Source of the DNA: a virus
Length of the DNA stretch: 64,000 nucleotides
Virus record (IMG/VR): IMGVR_UViG_3300020215_000050
Location: 59,283 to 123,282 of that record
Strand: one strand, 5' to 3'
The notes under the pieces are model-generated. The model did not search any database and was not told where the DNA came from. It worked only from the letters and a program-made list of their open reading frames with translations. Made by a program: the position numbers and the translations under genes. Position 1 is the stretch's first letter. Every line of letters begins with the position of its first letter. Of this stretch, positions 40,594 through 47,778 are shown in pieces.

Positions 40594-42099
40594 CTAGACC
40601 TTCAGGATGACGCGAACCGTCTCGTTCGTGACCGCGGTCCTCACGATGGGCTCGAAGTTCTGTACGCAGAGGACCTCGCCGCTGTTCTCCTCGACGTCCG
40701 GGGTATTTATTGCGCTTATCGTGGCCGCCACGGAAGAGTTCGCGCCGATGATCGTCTCCGCGTTGGCGAAGGTGCCGAGGACGGAGCTGAAGCGGAGGTA
40801 GGTCGTGTTCGACCACAGGACCGTGCCCGTCGCCCCCGACGTCTGGCCCGTGATGACCTCGTCGTTGGAGAAGGGGCTGGTTATGCCCACGCCGAGGGCG
40901 ATGTTCGCCCGGTAGTGCTGGACGATCTCGGCGTTGACGAAGGCGTTGGCGGAGTTCCTCGCCAGCGGGGCCTTGATGATGCCCGCCGTCCTGAAGTCCA
41001 CGTTGGAGGGCATGGCGTCCGAGCTCTCGATGTCGATCGAGATGGACAGGCGCTGGCTCATCAGCTCGTCGACCGGGTTGGACCCGTGCCCCCCGGGCGG
41101 GCCGATCACCGCCCTCAGGACGACCGACGTGTTGCCCACGCCCGCCGCCGCCACCGCGTTGACCGTGGCCCGGGAGTAGCCCGAGCCGACGTTGATGACG
41201 GAGACGTCCTGGATCTTGAAGGTGTTCGCGTTGACCGTGCAGTAGGCCTTCGCCCCCGAGCCGTCGCCGGTGATGCGGATCTGGGGGGTGATGAGGTACT
41301 GGGAGCCGAGGGTGACGTTCGACATGGCTGTGGCCAGGGTGACGAAGTTGCCCGTCGAGTTGGACACGTAGTCTGTGATCACGCTCAGGAGGCCGGCCCC
41401 GTTCCCCGCCTGGATGTACATGGCGGAGTCGACGTAGATGTCGTTCGAGGTCGACGCCGCGTTGGCGATCTGGAACAGGGTGTTGGACACCTTCGAGACG
41501 ATCGTCCCGTTCGTGGTGGCGACCCAGTTGTTGCCGTTGGTCTCGACGAGGATGACGTCGAGAGCCCCGTCGATGGCCGCCTCCTCGATGGTGGCGTTGG
41601 CCTCGATCGGGAAAAGGGTGCTCGTCTCGTGGGCGTCGAGCTTGGCCTGGGTGACCGTGAACATGTACTTCCAGATGTAGCCGTCGCCGGTCTGGAAGGG
41701 GGTGTTCGCCGTGGTCGTCGGCTTGGAGGTGGAGCGGGTGTTGGCGTTGTTGAACAGGCACTTGTAGACCTTCCGCTCGTCCGTGATGACGAAGAAGGTC
41801 TTGTCCCTGAGCTCCTCGTCCCGGTCGTCGTAGGCCGAGTAGAGGGTGTTCGTCGTCCAGACGTTCCTGGTGACCAGGTAGGCGCAGTCCGTGTCGTCGA
41901 ACTTCTTGGCGTAGATCATCTCCCTGTGGGGCAGGTAGTGGCTGACGTAGAGGGACTCGTCCGCCTCGTCGGGGTCGTCGTCGTCCGTCCACGGCGTGTA
42001 CCGGCTGACGAACACGTAGTGGTTCGTGTTCGCGAGGGACTCGAGGAAGTGCTGGAGGAGGCAGCTCCTCCAGTAGTTGGTTAGAACCATGTGGGTCAT
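40594..42099 (-). CDS. gp8: Baseplate wedge protein
   Basis: A protein of 501 residues. HYLPHREMIYAKKFDDTDCA, TRNVWTTNTLYSAYDDRDEE and DERKVYKCLFNNANTRSTSK with GDGYIWKYMFTVTQAKLDAH are the conserved gp8 segments of marine T4-like phages. It forms dimers in the wedge and contacts gp7 and gp10. It is longer than T4 gp8, mainly through a beta insertion around residues 190-340. It follows the wedge-lectin gene at a three-base gap. Confidence 0.85.
   Translation of the reverse strand: MTHMVLTNYWRSCLLQHFLESLANTNHYVFVSRYTPWTDDDDPDEADESLYVSHYLPHREMIYAKKFDDTDCAYLVTRNVWTTNTLYSAYDDRDEELRDKTFFVITDERKVYKCLFNNANTRSTSKPTTTANTPFQTGDGYIWKYMFTVTQAKLDAHETSTLFPIEANATIEEAAIDGALDVILVETNGNNWVATTNGTIVSKVSNTLFQIANAASTSNDIYVDSAMYIQAGNGAGLLSVITDYVSNSTGNFVTLATAMSNVTLGSQYLITPQIRITGDGSGAKAYCTVNANTFKIQDVSVINVGSGYSRATVNAVAAAGVGNTSVVLRAVIGPPGGHGSNPVDELMSQRLSISIDIESSDAMPSNVDFRTAGIIKAPLARNSANAFVNAEIVQHYRANIALGVGITSPFSNDEVITGQTSGATGTVLWSNTTYLRFSSVLGTFANAETIIGANSSVAATISAINTPDVEENSGEVLCVQNFEPIVRTAVTNETVRVILKV
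40703..40710 (-). promoter_or_regulatory. T4-type late promoter element before the DUF4815 gene
   Basis: ATAAATAC on the minus strand, inside the 3' end of gp8 (codons for A-I-N-T), 117 bases before the start at 40586. Confidence 0.4.
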
Positions 42100-42102
42100 T
42101 TA

Positions 42103-45100
42103 TCAGCTCGTAAAGGTCTGCAGCTCGGTATTGGTGGCCCTGCGTGGCAGGTATTTAAGCTTTCTTATCCAGCCGTTGCCCACGTTGCTGCCGTTCTGGT
42201 GGCCGATGTTCAGCACGGTCGCGGCATCGGGCAGGCTGACGGAGGTGTCTGTAGACGGCGATCCGCCGTTGCAAACGGCCGCCGCGTCGTTGAGGGCCCA
42301 GGCGAAGGCCACCTTGCTCGTCGTGCCGAGGGCGTTGATGCCCTTGGTGAAGCTGACGACCGACGAGTTGTTGTCGTCGACGATGAGACGGGCCTCCGGG
42401 GTATCGTTCCAGAACAGGCCTATCCGCTCGGGTTCGCTGAAGTAGAGGTCCCAGACGTAGTCGACCGGGTTGCCCGAGCGCAGGTGGGGCGTGAACTCGG
42501 CCGAGATCGTACCCGCCGTGGCGCTGTATGGGAATAGGGTCGTCAGGATGGCGGTCTGGTCTTGCTGGCGTGTGACGCTAGCCGTGGTCGTCGGGATGTA
42601 GCTAGTGGCCCACGAGACGTCTTCCTCGAACTGCATGCCGAACACGTCCACGTACGCGGCGGCGTCGCCCGCGTAGCTGAGTATCGCGTCCTCCGTGCCG
42701 AAGGCGCCGCCCCAGGCATTCGCGGAGGCGAACCTCACGTGGGGGACCGCCGTCGTTGCTGCCCCCGTGTCGGCGGCGAGCACGACCCTGTACCACCCGT
42801 CCGGGCAGGCCTCGATCGAGGAGGCGAGGTAGGTCCACGACGCGGCGTTGTCGTCTGTTATCGTGCCGCTCTGCAGGTCGACGATGATGCCCGCGCCCGT
42901 GCCCGAGCCGTCGGCGAGCATCACGGAGACGTACCGGCGGGTCCCGTACTTGAGGTACACGGACAGGACCTGGGTGTCGGAGGTGCCCACGGCAGGCCGG
43001 TTCGCCGTGTTGCCGATGAAACCGTGCGTACCCGTGGTGGCGGTCTCCGTGACCCGGCACGCGCTGTTCGCCACCCCGTCCGGCCCCGTGACGGACTTGC
43101 TAACCGTGGCCCGCTCGACCGTCCATGCCGACTGCGTGTAGTCCGAGGAATGGAGCATCTGGTTGGTGCGCTGGGGCTCGATGAGGAGGCCCCTCGGCGT
43201 CAGGTTGGTAGGATTGTAGTCGTAGCGGGGCTCGTCGACCGCCGCGGTGGTCAGGATGCCGTTCGCGTTGTAGTACGTACCCGTGGACGCCCGGGTGTGC
43301 GTCAGCTTGTCGAACGGGTCGCCGGCGAAGGACAGCGCGCCGTTAGAGCCGTGCCAGATGGTGATGTTGGGTTCGGTGTTGGAGAAGTCGATCGCCATGC
43401 CCGTCTCGCTGCCGAGCAGAGTCAGGGAGCTCGTGCCCGCGCCCACGTTGGCGCTGCTCGTGTTCGGGGTGACCGTCGACTCGAGGTCGACCTCGTCCCG
43501 GACCACGGCGGTGCCGAACAGCTCCACGCCGGCCGGGTGATAGACCTTCCGCAGGGTCTCCTCGTACCGGTCCAAGGACCTGCTCGACTGGACGTCGTAG
43601 CTGTACTCCTGGTAGTAGAACGAGTCCTGGATGTACTTGTCTGCGTTGAGGAAGCCCTTGGTCGACGTCCACTCGCCCCTGCCGAAGCCCACTGCGCCGA
43701 TGACCGCCTCGGCCTCGAGCTCCGTCTCCTGGGCGACGTCGCCCCACACGAGGGCCTCGCCGTCCTCGGTCGTCAGCGTCTCGTCGACGTTCTCCCTCCT
43801 CAGGAAGTCGTTCCCCGAGTAGTTGAGGGTCAGCGCCTGGCCGTTGGCGTAGCCGAAGCCCGAGTCGACGACGCGCATAGCCGTCGCGACGTTGGAGCCC
43901 GCCACGGCCTCCCCCTCGATGACCGCGTTGTTGCCCATGTAGCCGTTGTTGGCGGCCAGCTCGAAGGAGAGGATGGAAGGTTCGACGACCCAGACGGTGA
44001 CGTCCTCGGTATACTCCGAGCCGGGGTTGATGTTGACGAGGCTGCCGATCGTGCCGACCGTCGTGTTGCTCGCCTCCTCCCAGTCGGAGACGAGGGCGTT
44101 GTCGTTCATCGTCGTATTGGAGGCGAGAGTCTCGGTGACGAAGACCTGCGTCCCGTCCTCGGTGTAGATCGCGCCCGTGTCCTCCTGGAGGACCATCGGG
44201 TTGTACAGGAACGTGAAGTCCTCGAGGGTGTCGTTCTCGTAGGGGAGCACGATCGTGTCGGAGAAGCTCAGGATCTCGGTGTTGACGATCGAGCCTACCT
44301 CGAAGGTCGCGCCCGAGCCGACGAAGGCCGCGTCGAGGGGGACTCCGTCCTCGCAGAAGATGTAGTCCGCCCCGTCCTCGGTCAGGATGGCCTTGTTGAT
44401 GATGTACACGAGGGAGTCCATCGTGTAGCCGGTGCCGCCCCACTGGATGCTGAACTCGATGAGGCCCGTGCCGCGGGCGCGGAGCTCGCTGACCCTGACC
44501 TCGAGCCCGATGCCCGTGCCCTGGTCGTCGCCCGCCCTGTAGGCGTCGCCGATGCGGTTGTCGAGGCCCCCGCCCGTGACGACCATCTCGGTCACGCTGC
44601 CCAGGATCCTCGGGATCTTGGTGGGGTCCTCAAAGCCCTCGTAGGAGATGGGCTCGCCGACCTCGAATTCGCCGACGATGTTGGACAGGTAGAACAGGTA
44701 GACGGGCCGGCCGCGGACGTTCCGGATGACGTAGTCCTCGACGATGGCCGTGGCCTCGGAGTTCACGCCCGTGATCTGCTTGAGCAGGTAGTCCTGGTTG
44801 AAGCGGGTGTAGTTGATCTCCAGGTACTTGGGCTGGTGCCAGGTGCCGTCCGACGGGGCGAGCATGTCCCGGGACGGGATGTAGATGTCGATGTCCTCCC
44901 GGTAGATGAGCTGGAACAGGAGCTTCAGGCCGGCGTTCGAGCCCTTGGACCGGTACAGGTCGAGGATGTGCTTCTGGAGGAATCTTCTATCACCAAGAAT
45001 TTCCACGGGGAGCCCGTGCATGTACTCGATGACGAAGTTGTCGAGGAGGGCCTCGCGGGTGTCGTCGATGTCTCGGTTCCGCTGGAGGTTCCTGGCCTCG

Positions 45101-45237
45101 GACAGGACGTTGTTGGACTCTCCCAGCCACTCGTAGTAGCTCTTGACGAACTCGACGAGCTGCGGGCCCTCGGTGCGGTAGACCTCGGGGAACTGCCTCT
45201 CGATGAAGTGGGCGATGCGGGGGTCCGCGGCCTTCAC
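42103..45237 (-). CDS. Wedge protein (gp7-like) fused to a lectin/LamG-like module
   Basis: A protein of 1044 residues with a GTG start. Residues 1-150 (RIAHFIERQFPEVYRTEGPQ, FVKSYYEWLGESNNVLSEAR, DDTREALLDNFVIEYM, RFLQKHILDLYRSKGSNAGL) match the gp7-type wedge protein of cyanophages. Residues 150-590 continue that wedge protein, with TEDG-type beta turns. From about residue 643 (LTHTRASTGTYYNANGILTT, then RGLLIEPQRTNQMLHSSDYT) to the end is a beta-sandwich module found in phage head spikes and fibres and likely to bind carbohydrate. The fusion would place a binding domain directly on the wedge. Confidence 0.75.
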   Translation of the reverse strand: MKAADPRIAHFIERQFPEVYRTEGPQLVEFVKSYYEWLGESNNVLSEARNLQRNRDIDDTREALLDNFVIEYMHGLPVEILGDRRFLQKHILDLYRSKGSNAGLKLLFQLIYREDIDIYIPSRDMLAPSDGTWHQPKYLEINYTRFNQDYLLKQITGVNSEATAIVEDYVIRNVRGRPVYLFYLSNIVGEFEVGEPISYEGFEDPTKIPRILGSVTEMVVTGGGLDNRIGDAYRAGDDQGTGIGLEVRVSELRARGTGLIEFSIQWGGTGYTMDSLVYIINKAILTEDGADYIFCEDGVPLDAAFVGSGATFEVGSIVNTEILSFSDTIVLPYENDTLEDFTFLYNPMVLQEDTGAIYTEDGTQVFVTETLASNTTMNDNALVSDWEEASNTTVGTIGSLVNINPGSEYTEDVTVWVVEPSILSFELAANNGYMGNNAVIEGEAVAGSNVATAMRVVDSGFGYANGQALTLNYSGNDFLRRENVDETLTTEDGEALVWGDVAQETELEAEAVIGAVGFGRGEWTSTKGFLNADKYIQDSFYYQEYSYDVQSSRSLDRYEETLRKVYHPAGVELFGTAVVRDEVDLESTVTPNTSSANVGAGTSSLTLLGSETGMAIDFSNTEPNITIWHGSNGALSFAGDPFDKLTHTRASTGTYYNANGILTTAAVDEPRYDYNPTNLTPRGLLIEPQRTNQMLHSSDYTQSAWTVERATVSKSVTGPDGVANSACRVTETATTGTHGFIGNTANRPAVGTSDTQVLSVYLKYGTRRYVSVMLADGSGTGAGIIVDLQSGTITDDNAASWTYLASSIEACPDGWYRVVLAADTGAATTAVPHVRFASANAWGGAFGTEDAILSYAGDAAAYVDVFGMQFEEDVSWATSYIPTTTASVTRQQDQTAILTTLFPYSATAGTISAEFTPHLRSGNPVDYVWDLYFSEPERIGLFWNDTPEARLIVDDNNSSVVSFTKGINALGTTSKVAFAWALNDAAAVCNGGSPSTDTSVSLPDAATVLNIGHQNGSNVGNGWIRKLKYLPRRATNTELQTFTS
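42151..42158 (-). promoter_or_regulatory. T4-type late promoter element before gp8
   Basis: TTAAATAC on the minus strand, inside the 3' end of the wedge-lectin gene (codons for L-K-Y), 52 bases before the gp8 start. Confidence 0.35.
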
Positions 45238-45238
45238 G

Positions 45239-47044
45239 TTAGTCCTCCGCGTCGGTCACAGTGACCGTGATGTCCTCTGGGTCGACGGTCAGGAACTTGT
45301 TGGCGCGGACGGTGACGTCCCTGCCCTCGGTCACGCCGTGGATGCTGATGTAGCCCGAGTAGGACGCCACGTTGAGGGTCAGCGAGACGTCGCCCGAGGC
45401 GTAGTTGACCGTGCCGATGTCCGACTCGAGCACGACCCTCTCGCCGTCGTCCGTCGTGTAGACGATGATCGTGCCGTCGCCGTCGTCCTGGAGGACGGCC
45501 TCGAACTCCGTCTGGTTCTTGACGTAGCCGAAGGCGTCGCTGTACACGATGCCGTCGTGGGTGAGGGGCTGGGAGGAGCGGGTCTCGTCCCTGAGCCGGT
45601 TGTCGAACGAGAAGACGAGCGACTGGGTCGACCCCGTGTTCGGCGACCACCGGCGGACGAGGGTCACCTCCGTGTCGTTGGAGACGATGGACTCGTCGGC
45701 GTCGTCGATGTCCCTGACGAGCTGGCTGTACCTGAAGTCGATGCCGAAGTCCTCCAGCTCGTCGTCGACGTGGGTCTCGATGGCCTCCCTCACCAGGGAG
45801 ACGATCTCGCTGTGGCTCTTCGTCGTCCTGTCCTTGTCGTAGACTACGTTCGAGTTGATCTTGAGGTAGAGGAACTCGGGGTCCTGGATGACCGACTCCG
45901 TGACGATGTTCTTGCCCGTCAGGTAGGCGATGATGTCGTTCTTGAGCTGGTTCGAGATGACCGTCCCGCCCGCGGGCTTGACGGAGATGATGACCCTGCC
46001 GTACTGCTTGGGCGTGACCTCCTCTCCGCCGTATGCGGTGACGGCCTCGAGCTGGGGGAACCGCTGGCGGACGAGGTTGATGAAGTCGGCCTTGGTGACC
46101 GCCCGCTCCTGGGTCGTGAAGTGGCGGGGGGCGTTGAAGCGGATGCCGTCGACGTCCTCCTTCTCGGAGCCGCCGTAGGCGCGGGTGATCGTGGTCACCG
46201 TGTCCAGCTCGAAGCCCTCGACGAGGTCGTCGGACGCGAAGGTGCCGAGCAGGTTGGCCTCCTCGCCCGTCGTGTCCCGGTAGAAGACCCTGACGAGGTT
46301 GCCCGTCTCGAGCTCTTTACCAATTGTTCCATTACCAAAAACAATTTCGTACCGGCCGTCGTAGGCGCCCTGGAGGAACCACACCTCGTCCTCCTCGGTC
46401 AGTCCGTAGAGGTTCTCGGCCCGCGTCCACTCGGAGTTCGTCGTGTCCGTGTTGGAGGTCTGGACGACCACCTCGATGGAGTCGATGTCGATGTTCGCGG
46501 ACTGGAGCACGTAGGTGCTCGTCGAGTTGACCGTGAAGACCTCGCGGACGAGGACGCCCTCGAAGATCTCGACGTTGGCGGAGACGTAGGTGCCGCCGGC
46601 ACCGCGCTGGACTACGTGGGCCGAGTCCGTGATGAACTGGTAGCTGATGGAGTTGCCGTCCTCGTCGAATCCCTGGGAGACGAAGGGGTGGTACTTGGGG
46701 ATCGTGACGGTGTCGGGGGTCTGCCCGTTGACGTCGACCACGCAGGTGACCACGGCACGAGCTGAAGTCCTCGATCGCGGGACATAGTTGAGCTCCTTTG
46801 CGCGGGAGTAGGCGGAGTCGAGCAATCTGGCAGTATCCAGAAACATCTCGGACCCGATCATGTTCAGGTAGAAGCCGTTCTGGAAGGTGTTCAGCGCGAG
46901 GAGGTCGAGCAGGATCGCCATGTTCGAGCCCTCGAAGTTGAAGTCGAGGAACTTGTCCTGGCTCTGCAGGTACTCCTTCAGCGCCTCCCTGTAGGCGAGG
47001 AAGTCCAGCTGGTCGGTGCTGAGGAAGCGGCGCGTGCTCGGCAT
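45239..47044 (-). CDS. gp6: Baseplate wedge protein
   Basis: A protein of 601 residues. LDFLAYREALKEYLQSQDKF followed by LDFNFEGSNMAILLDLLALN and TFQNGFYLNMIGSEMFLDTA with RLLDSAYSRAKELNYVPRSR is the conserved gp6 N-terminus. The middle has RAVTKADFINLVRQRFPQLE and AVTAYGGEE, the baseplate J-like core shared with other contractile systems. gp6 forms the dodecameric ring that closes the baseplate. It lies in the expected order gp25-gp6-gp7-like. Confidence 0.93.
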   Translation of the reverse strand: MPSTRRFLSTDQLDFLAYREALKEYLQSQDKFLDFNFEGSNMAILLDLLALNTFQNGFYLNMIGSEMFLDTARLLDSAYSRAKELNYVPRSRTSARAVVTCVVDVNGQTPDTVTIPKYHPFVSQGFDEDGNSISYQFITDSAHVVQRGAGGTYVSANVEIFEGVLVREVFTVNSTSTYVLQSANIDIDSIEVVVQTSNTDTTNSEWTRAENLYGLTEEDEVWFLQGAYDGRYEIVFGNGTIGKELETGNLVRVFYRDTTGEEANLLGTFASDDLVEGFELDTVTTITRAYGGSEKEDVDGIRFNAPRHFTTQERAVTKADFINLVRQRFPQLEAVTAYGGEEVTPKQYGRVIISVKPAGGTVISNQLKNDIIAYLTGKNIVTESVIQDPEFLYLKINSNVVYDKDRTTKSHSEIVSLVREAIETHVDDELEDFGIDFRYSQLVRDIDDADESIVSNDTEVTLVRRWSPNTGSTQSLVFSFDNRLRDETRSSQPLTHDGIVYSDAFGYVKNQTEFEAVLQDDGDGTIIVYTTDDGERVVLESDIGTVNYASGDVSLTLNVASYSGYISIHGVTEGRDVTVRANKFLTVDPEDITVTVTDAED

Positions 47045-47045
47045 G

Positions 47046-47243
47046 TTACGATGCGATCCAGTACGAGACCCACATGACGAGGTCGAGGATGGACACGATC
47101 ACGACGAGGCTGAACAGGACCGCCGCGGCCGCCGCGTCGTCGGGGCCGTTCCCCTCGATGCACGTGTACACCAGCGCGGCGAGGAAGAAAGCGGCGGGGA
47201 ACATGAGGACCAGCGCGGTCCAGAACAGGATGCCTTCGATCAT
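47046..47243 (-). CDS. Small two-helix membrane protein
   Basis: A protein of 65 residues with two hydrophobic helices: ILFWTALVLMFPAAFFLAAL (about 5-24) and AAAVLFSLVVIVSILDLVMW (about 39-58), linked by an acidic loop with GNGPDDA. It overlaps the gp25 stop by four bases. Size and topology would fit a class II holin, but many phage membrane proteins look like this and no lysin lies adjacent. No family is recognised. Confidence 0.55.
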   Translation of the reverse strand: MIEGILFWTALVLMFPAAFFLAALVYTCIEGNGPDDAAAAAVLFSLVVIVSILDLVMWVSYWIAS

Positions 47244-47647
47244 CGGATCCTCGCGAGAACCTGGTTGAGTTCGACCACCTCGGGCGAGTTCTGGATCCCG
47301 AACGTGACCGTCGCCATGTAGCTGTTGTAGTCGGGCTGCATCCTGACGACGACGTCGATCAGCCTCGCCCTCGGCTCCCAGTTCGTGATCGTCGTGATGA
47401 TCGCCTGCCGGATGAGCTCCGCGGTGACCGGCGTGACGTTCTCGAACAGGTACTTCTGCAGGCCCGAGCCGATGTACGGCCTGAACCGTCGCTCGAACGG
47501 GCCCGTGAGGAGCAGGGTCCTCACCGACCTCTTCACCGCGTCGGCGTTGGTGACCAGCGCGACGTCTCCCTTGAGGGGGTGGACGTCGAGGTTGATCCGG
47601 AAGTCCCGGTAGCGGACCGGGACCTTCTCTCGCTCGGTCCTCGCCAT
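47240..47647 (-). CDS. gp25: Baseplate wedge subunit
   Basis: A protein of 135 residues. YRDFRINLDVHPLKGDVALV then NADAVKRSVRTLLLTGPFER followed by RFRPYIGSGLQKYLFENVTP is the gp25 signature (the EPR-like ER(R)F motif included). gp25 joins the inner baseplate to the first sheath ring and is one of the most conserved contractile-tail proteins. It lies upstream of gp6 with one small membrane gene in between. Confidence 0.92.
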   Translation of the reverse strand: MARTEREKVPVRYRDFRINLDVHPLKGDVALVTNADAVKRSVRTLLLTGPFERRFRPYIGSGLQKYLFENVTPVTAELIRQAIITTITNWEPRARLIDVVVRMQPDYNSYMATVTFGIQNSPEVVELNQVLARIR

Positions 47648-47648
47648 C

Positions 47649-47765
47649 CTAGTGGTTCAGGCTTCCCAGCGCGTGGAGGAGGTAGAACAGGCAGAACGCC
47701 CCGAACGCCGCCAGACCCGCGAGGAGACCGATCCACATCCCGATTATCTTCAGCCATTCCTTCAT
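47649..47765 (-). CDS. 38-residue membrane microprotein
   Basis: A short frame from ATG at 47765 to TAG at 47649. MKEWLKIIGMWIGLLAGLAA continues into FGAFCLFYLLHALGSLNH, giving one clear transmembrane helix. No Shine-Dalgarno sequence is seen; a CTAAATAG element sits five bases upstream. With the 65-residue protein on the other side of gp25 it forms a pair of small membrane proteins within the baseplate cluster. Function unknown; a lysis-related or superinfection role is possible. Confidence 0.55.
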   Translation of the reverse strand: MKEWLKIIGMWIGLLAGLAAFGAFCLFYLLHALGSLNH

Positions 47766-47770
47766 GGCCG

Positions 47771-47778
47771 CTATTTAG
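47771..47778 (-). promoter_or_regulatory. CTAAATAG element before the 38-residue gene and gp25
   Basis: CTAAATAG on the minus strand, overlapping the TAA stop of the gene at 47775-49961 and five bases before the next ATG. Possible late promoter giving a leaderless message. Confidence 0.4.

Noticed and set aside
34293-40610. A plus-strand open frame of 2105 codons opposite the DUF4815 gene
   Set aside because: It is an antisense shadow caused by GC-rich codons. The product is low-complexity Val/Asp/Arg/Leu, while the minus strand carries recognisable DUF4815 sequence.
47046-47765. Lysis cassette around gp25
   Set aside because: Two small membrane proteins are present, but no endolysin or spanin pair lies next to them, so a holin call is not supported.
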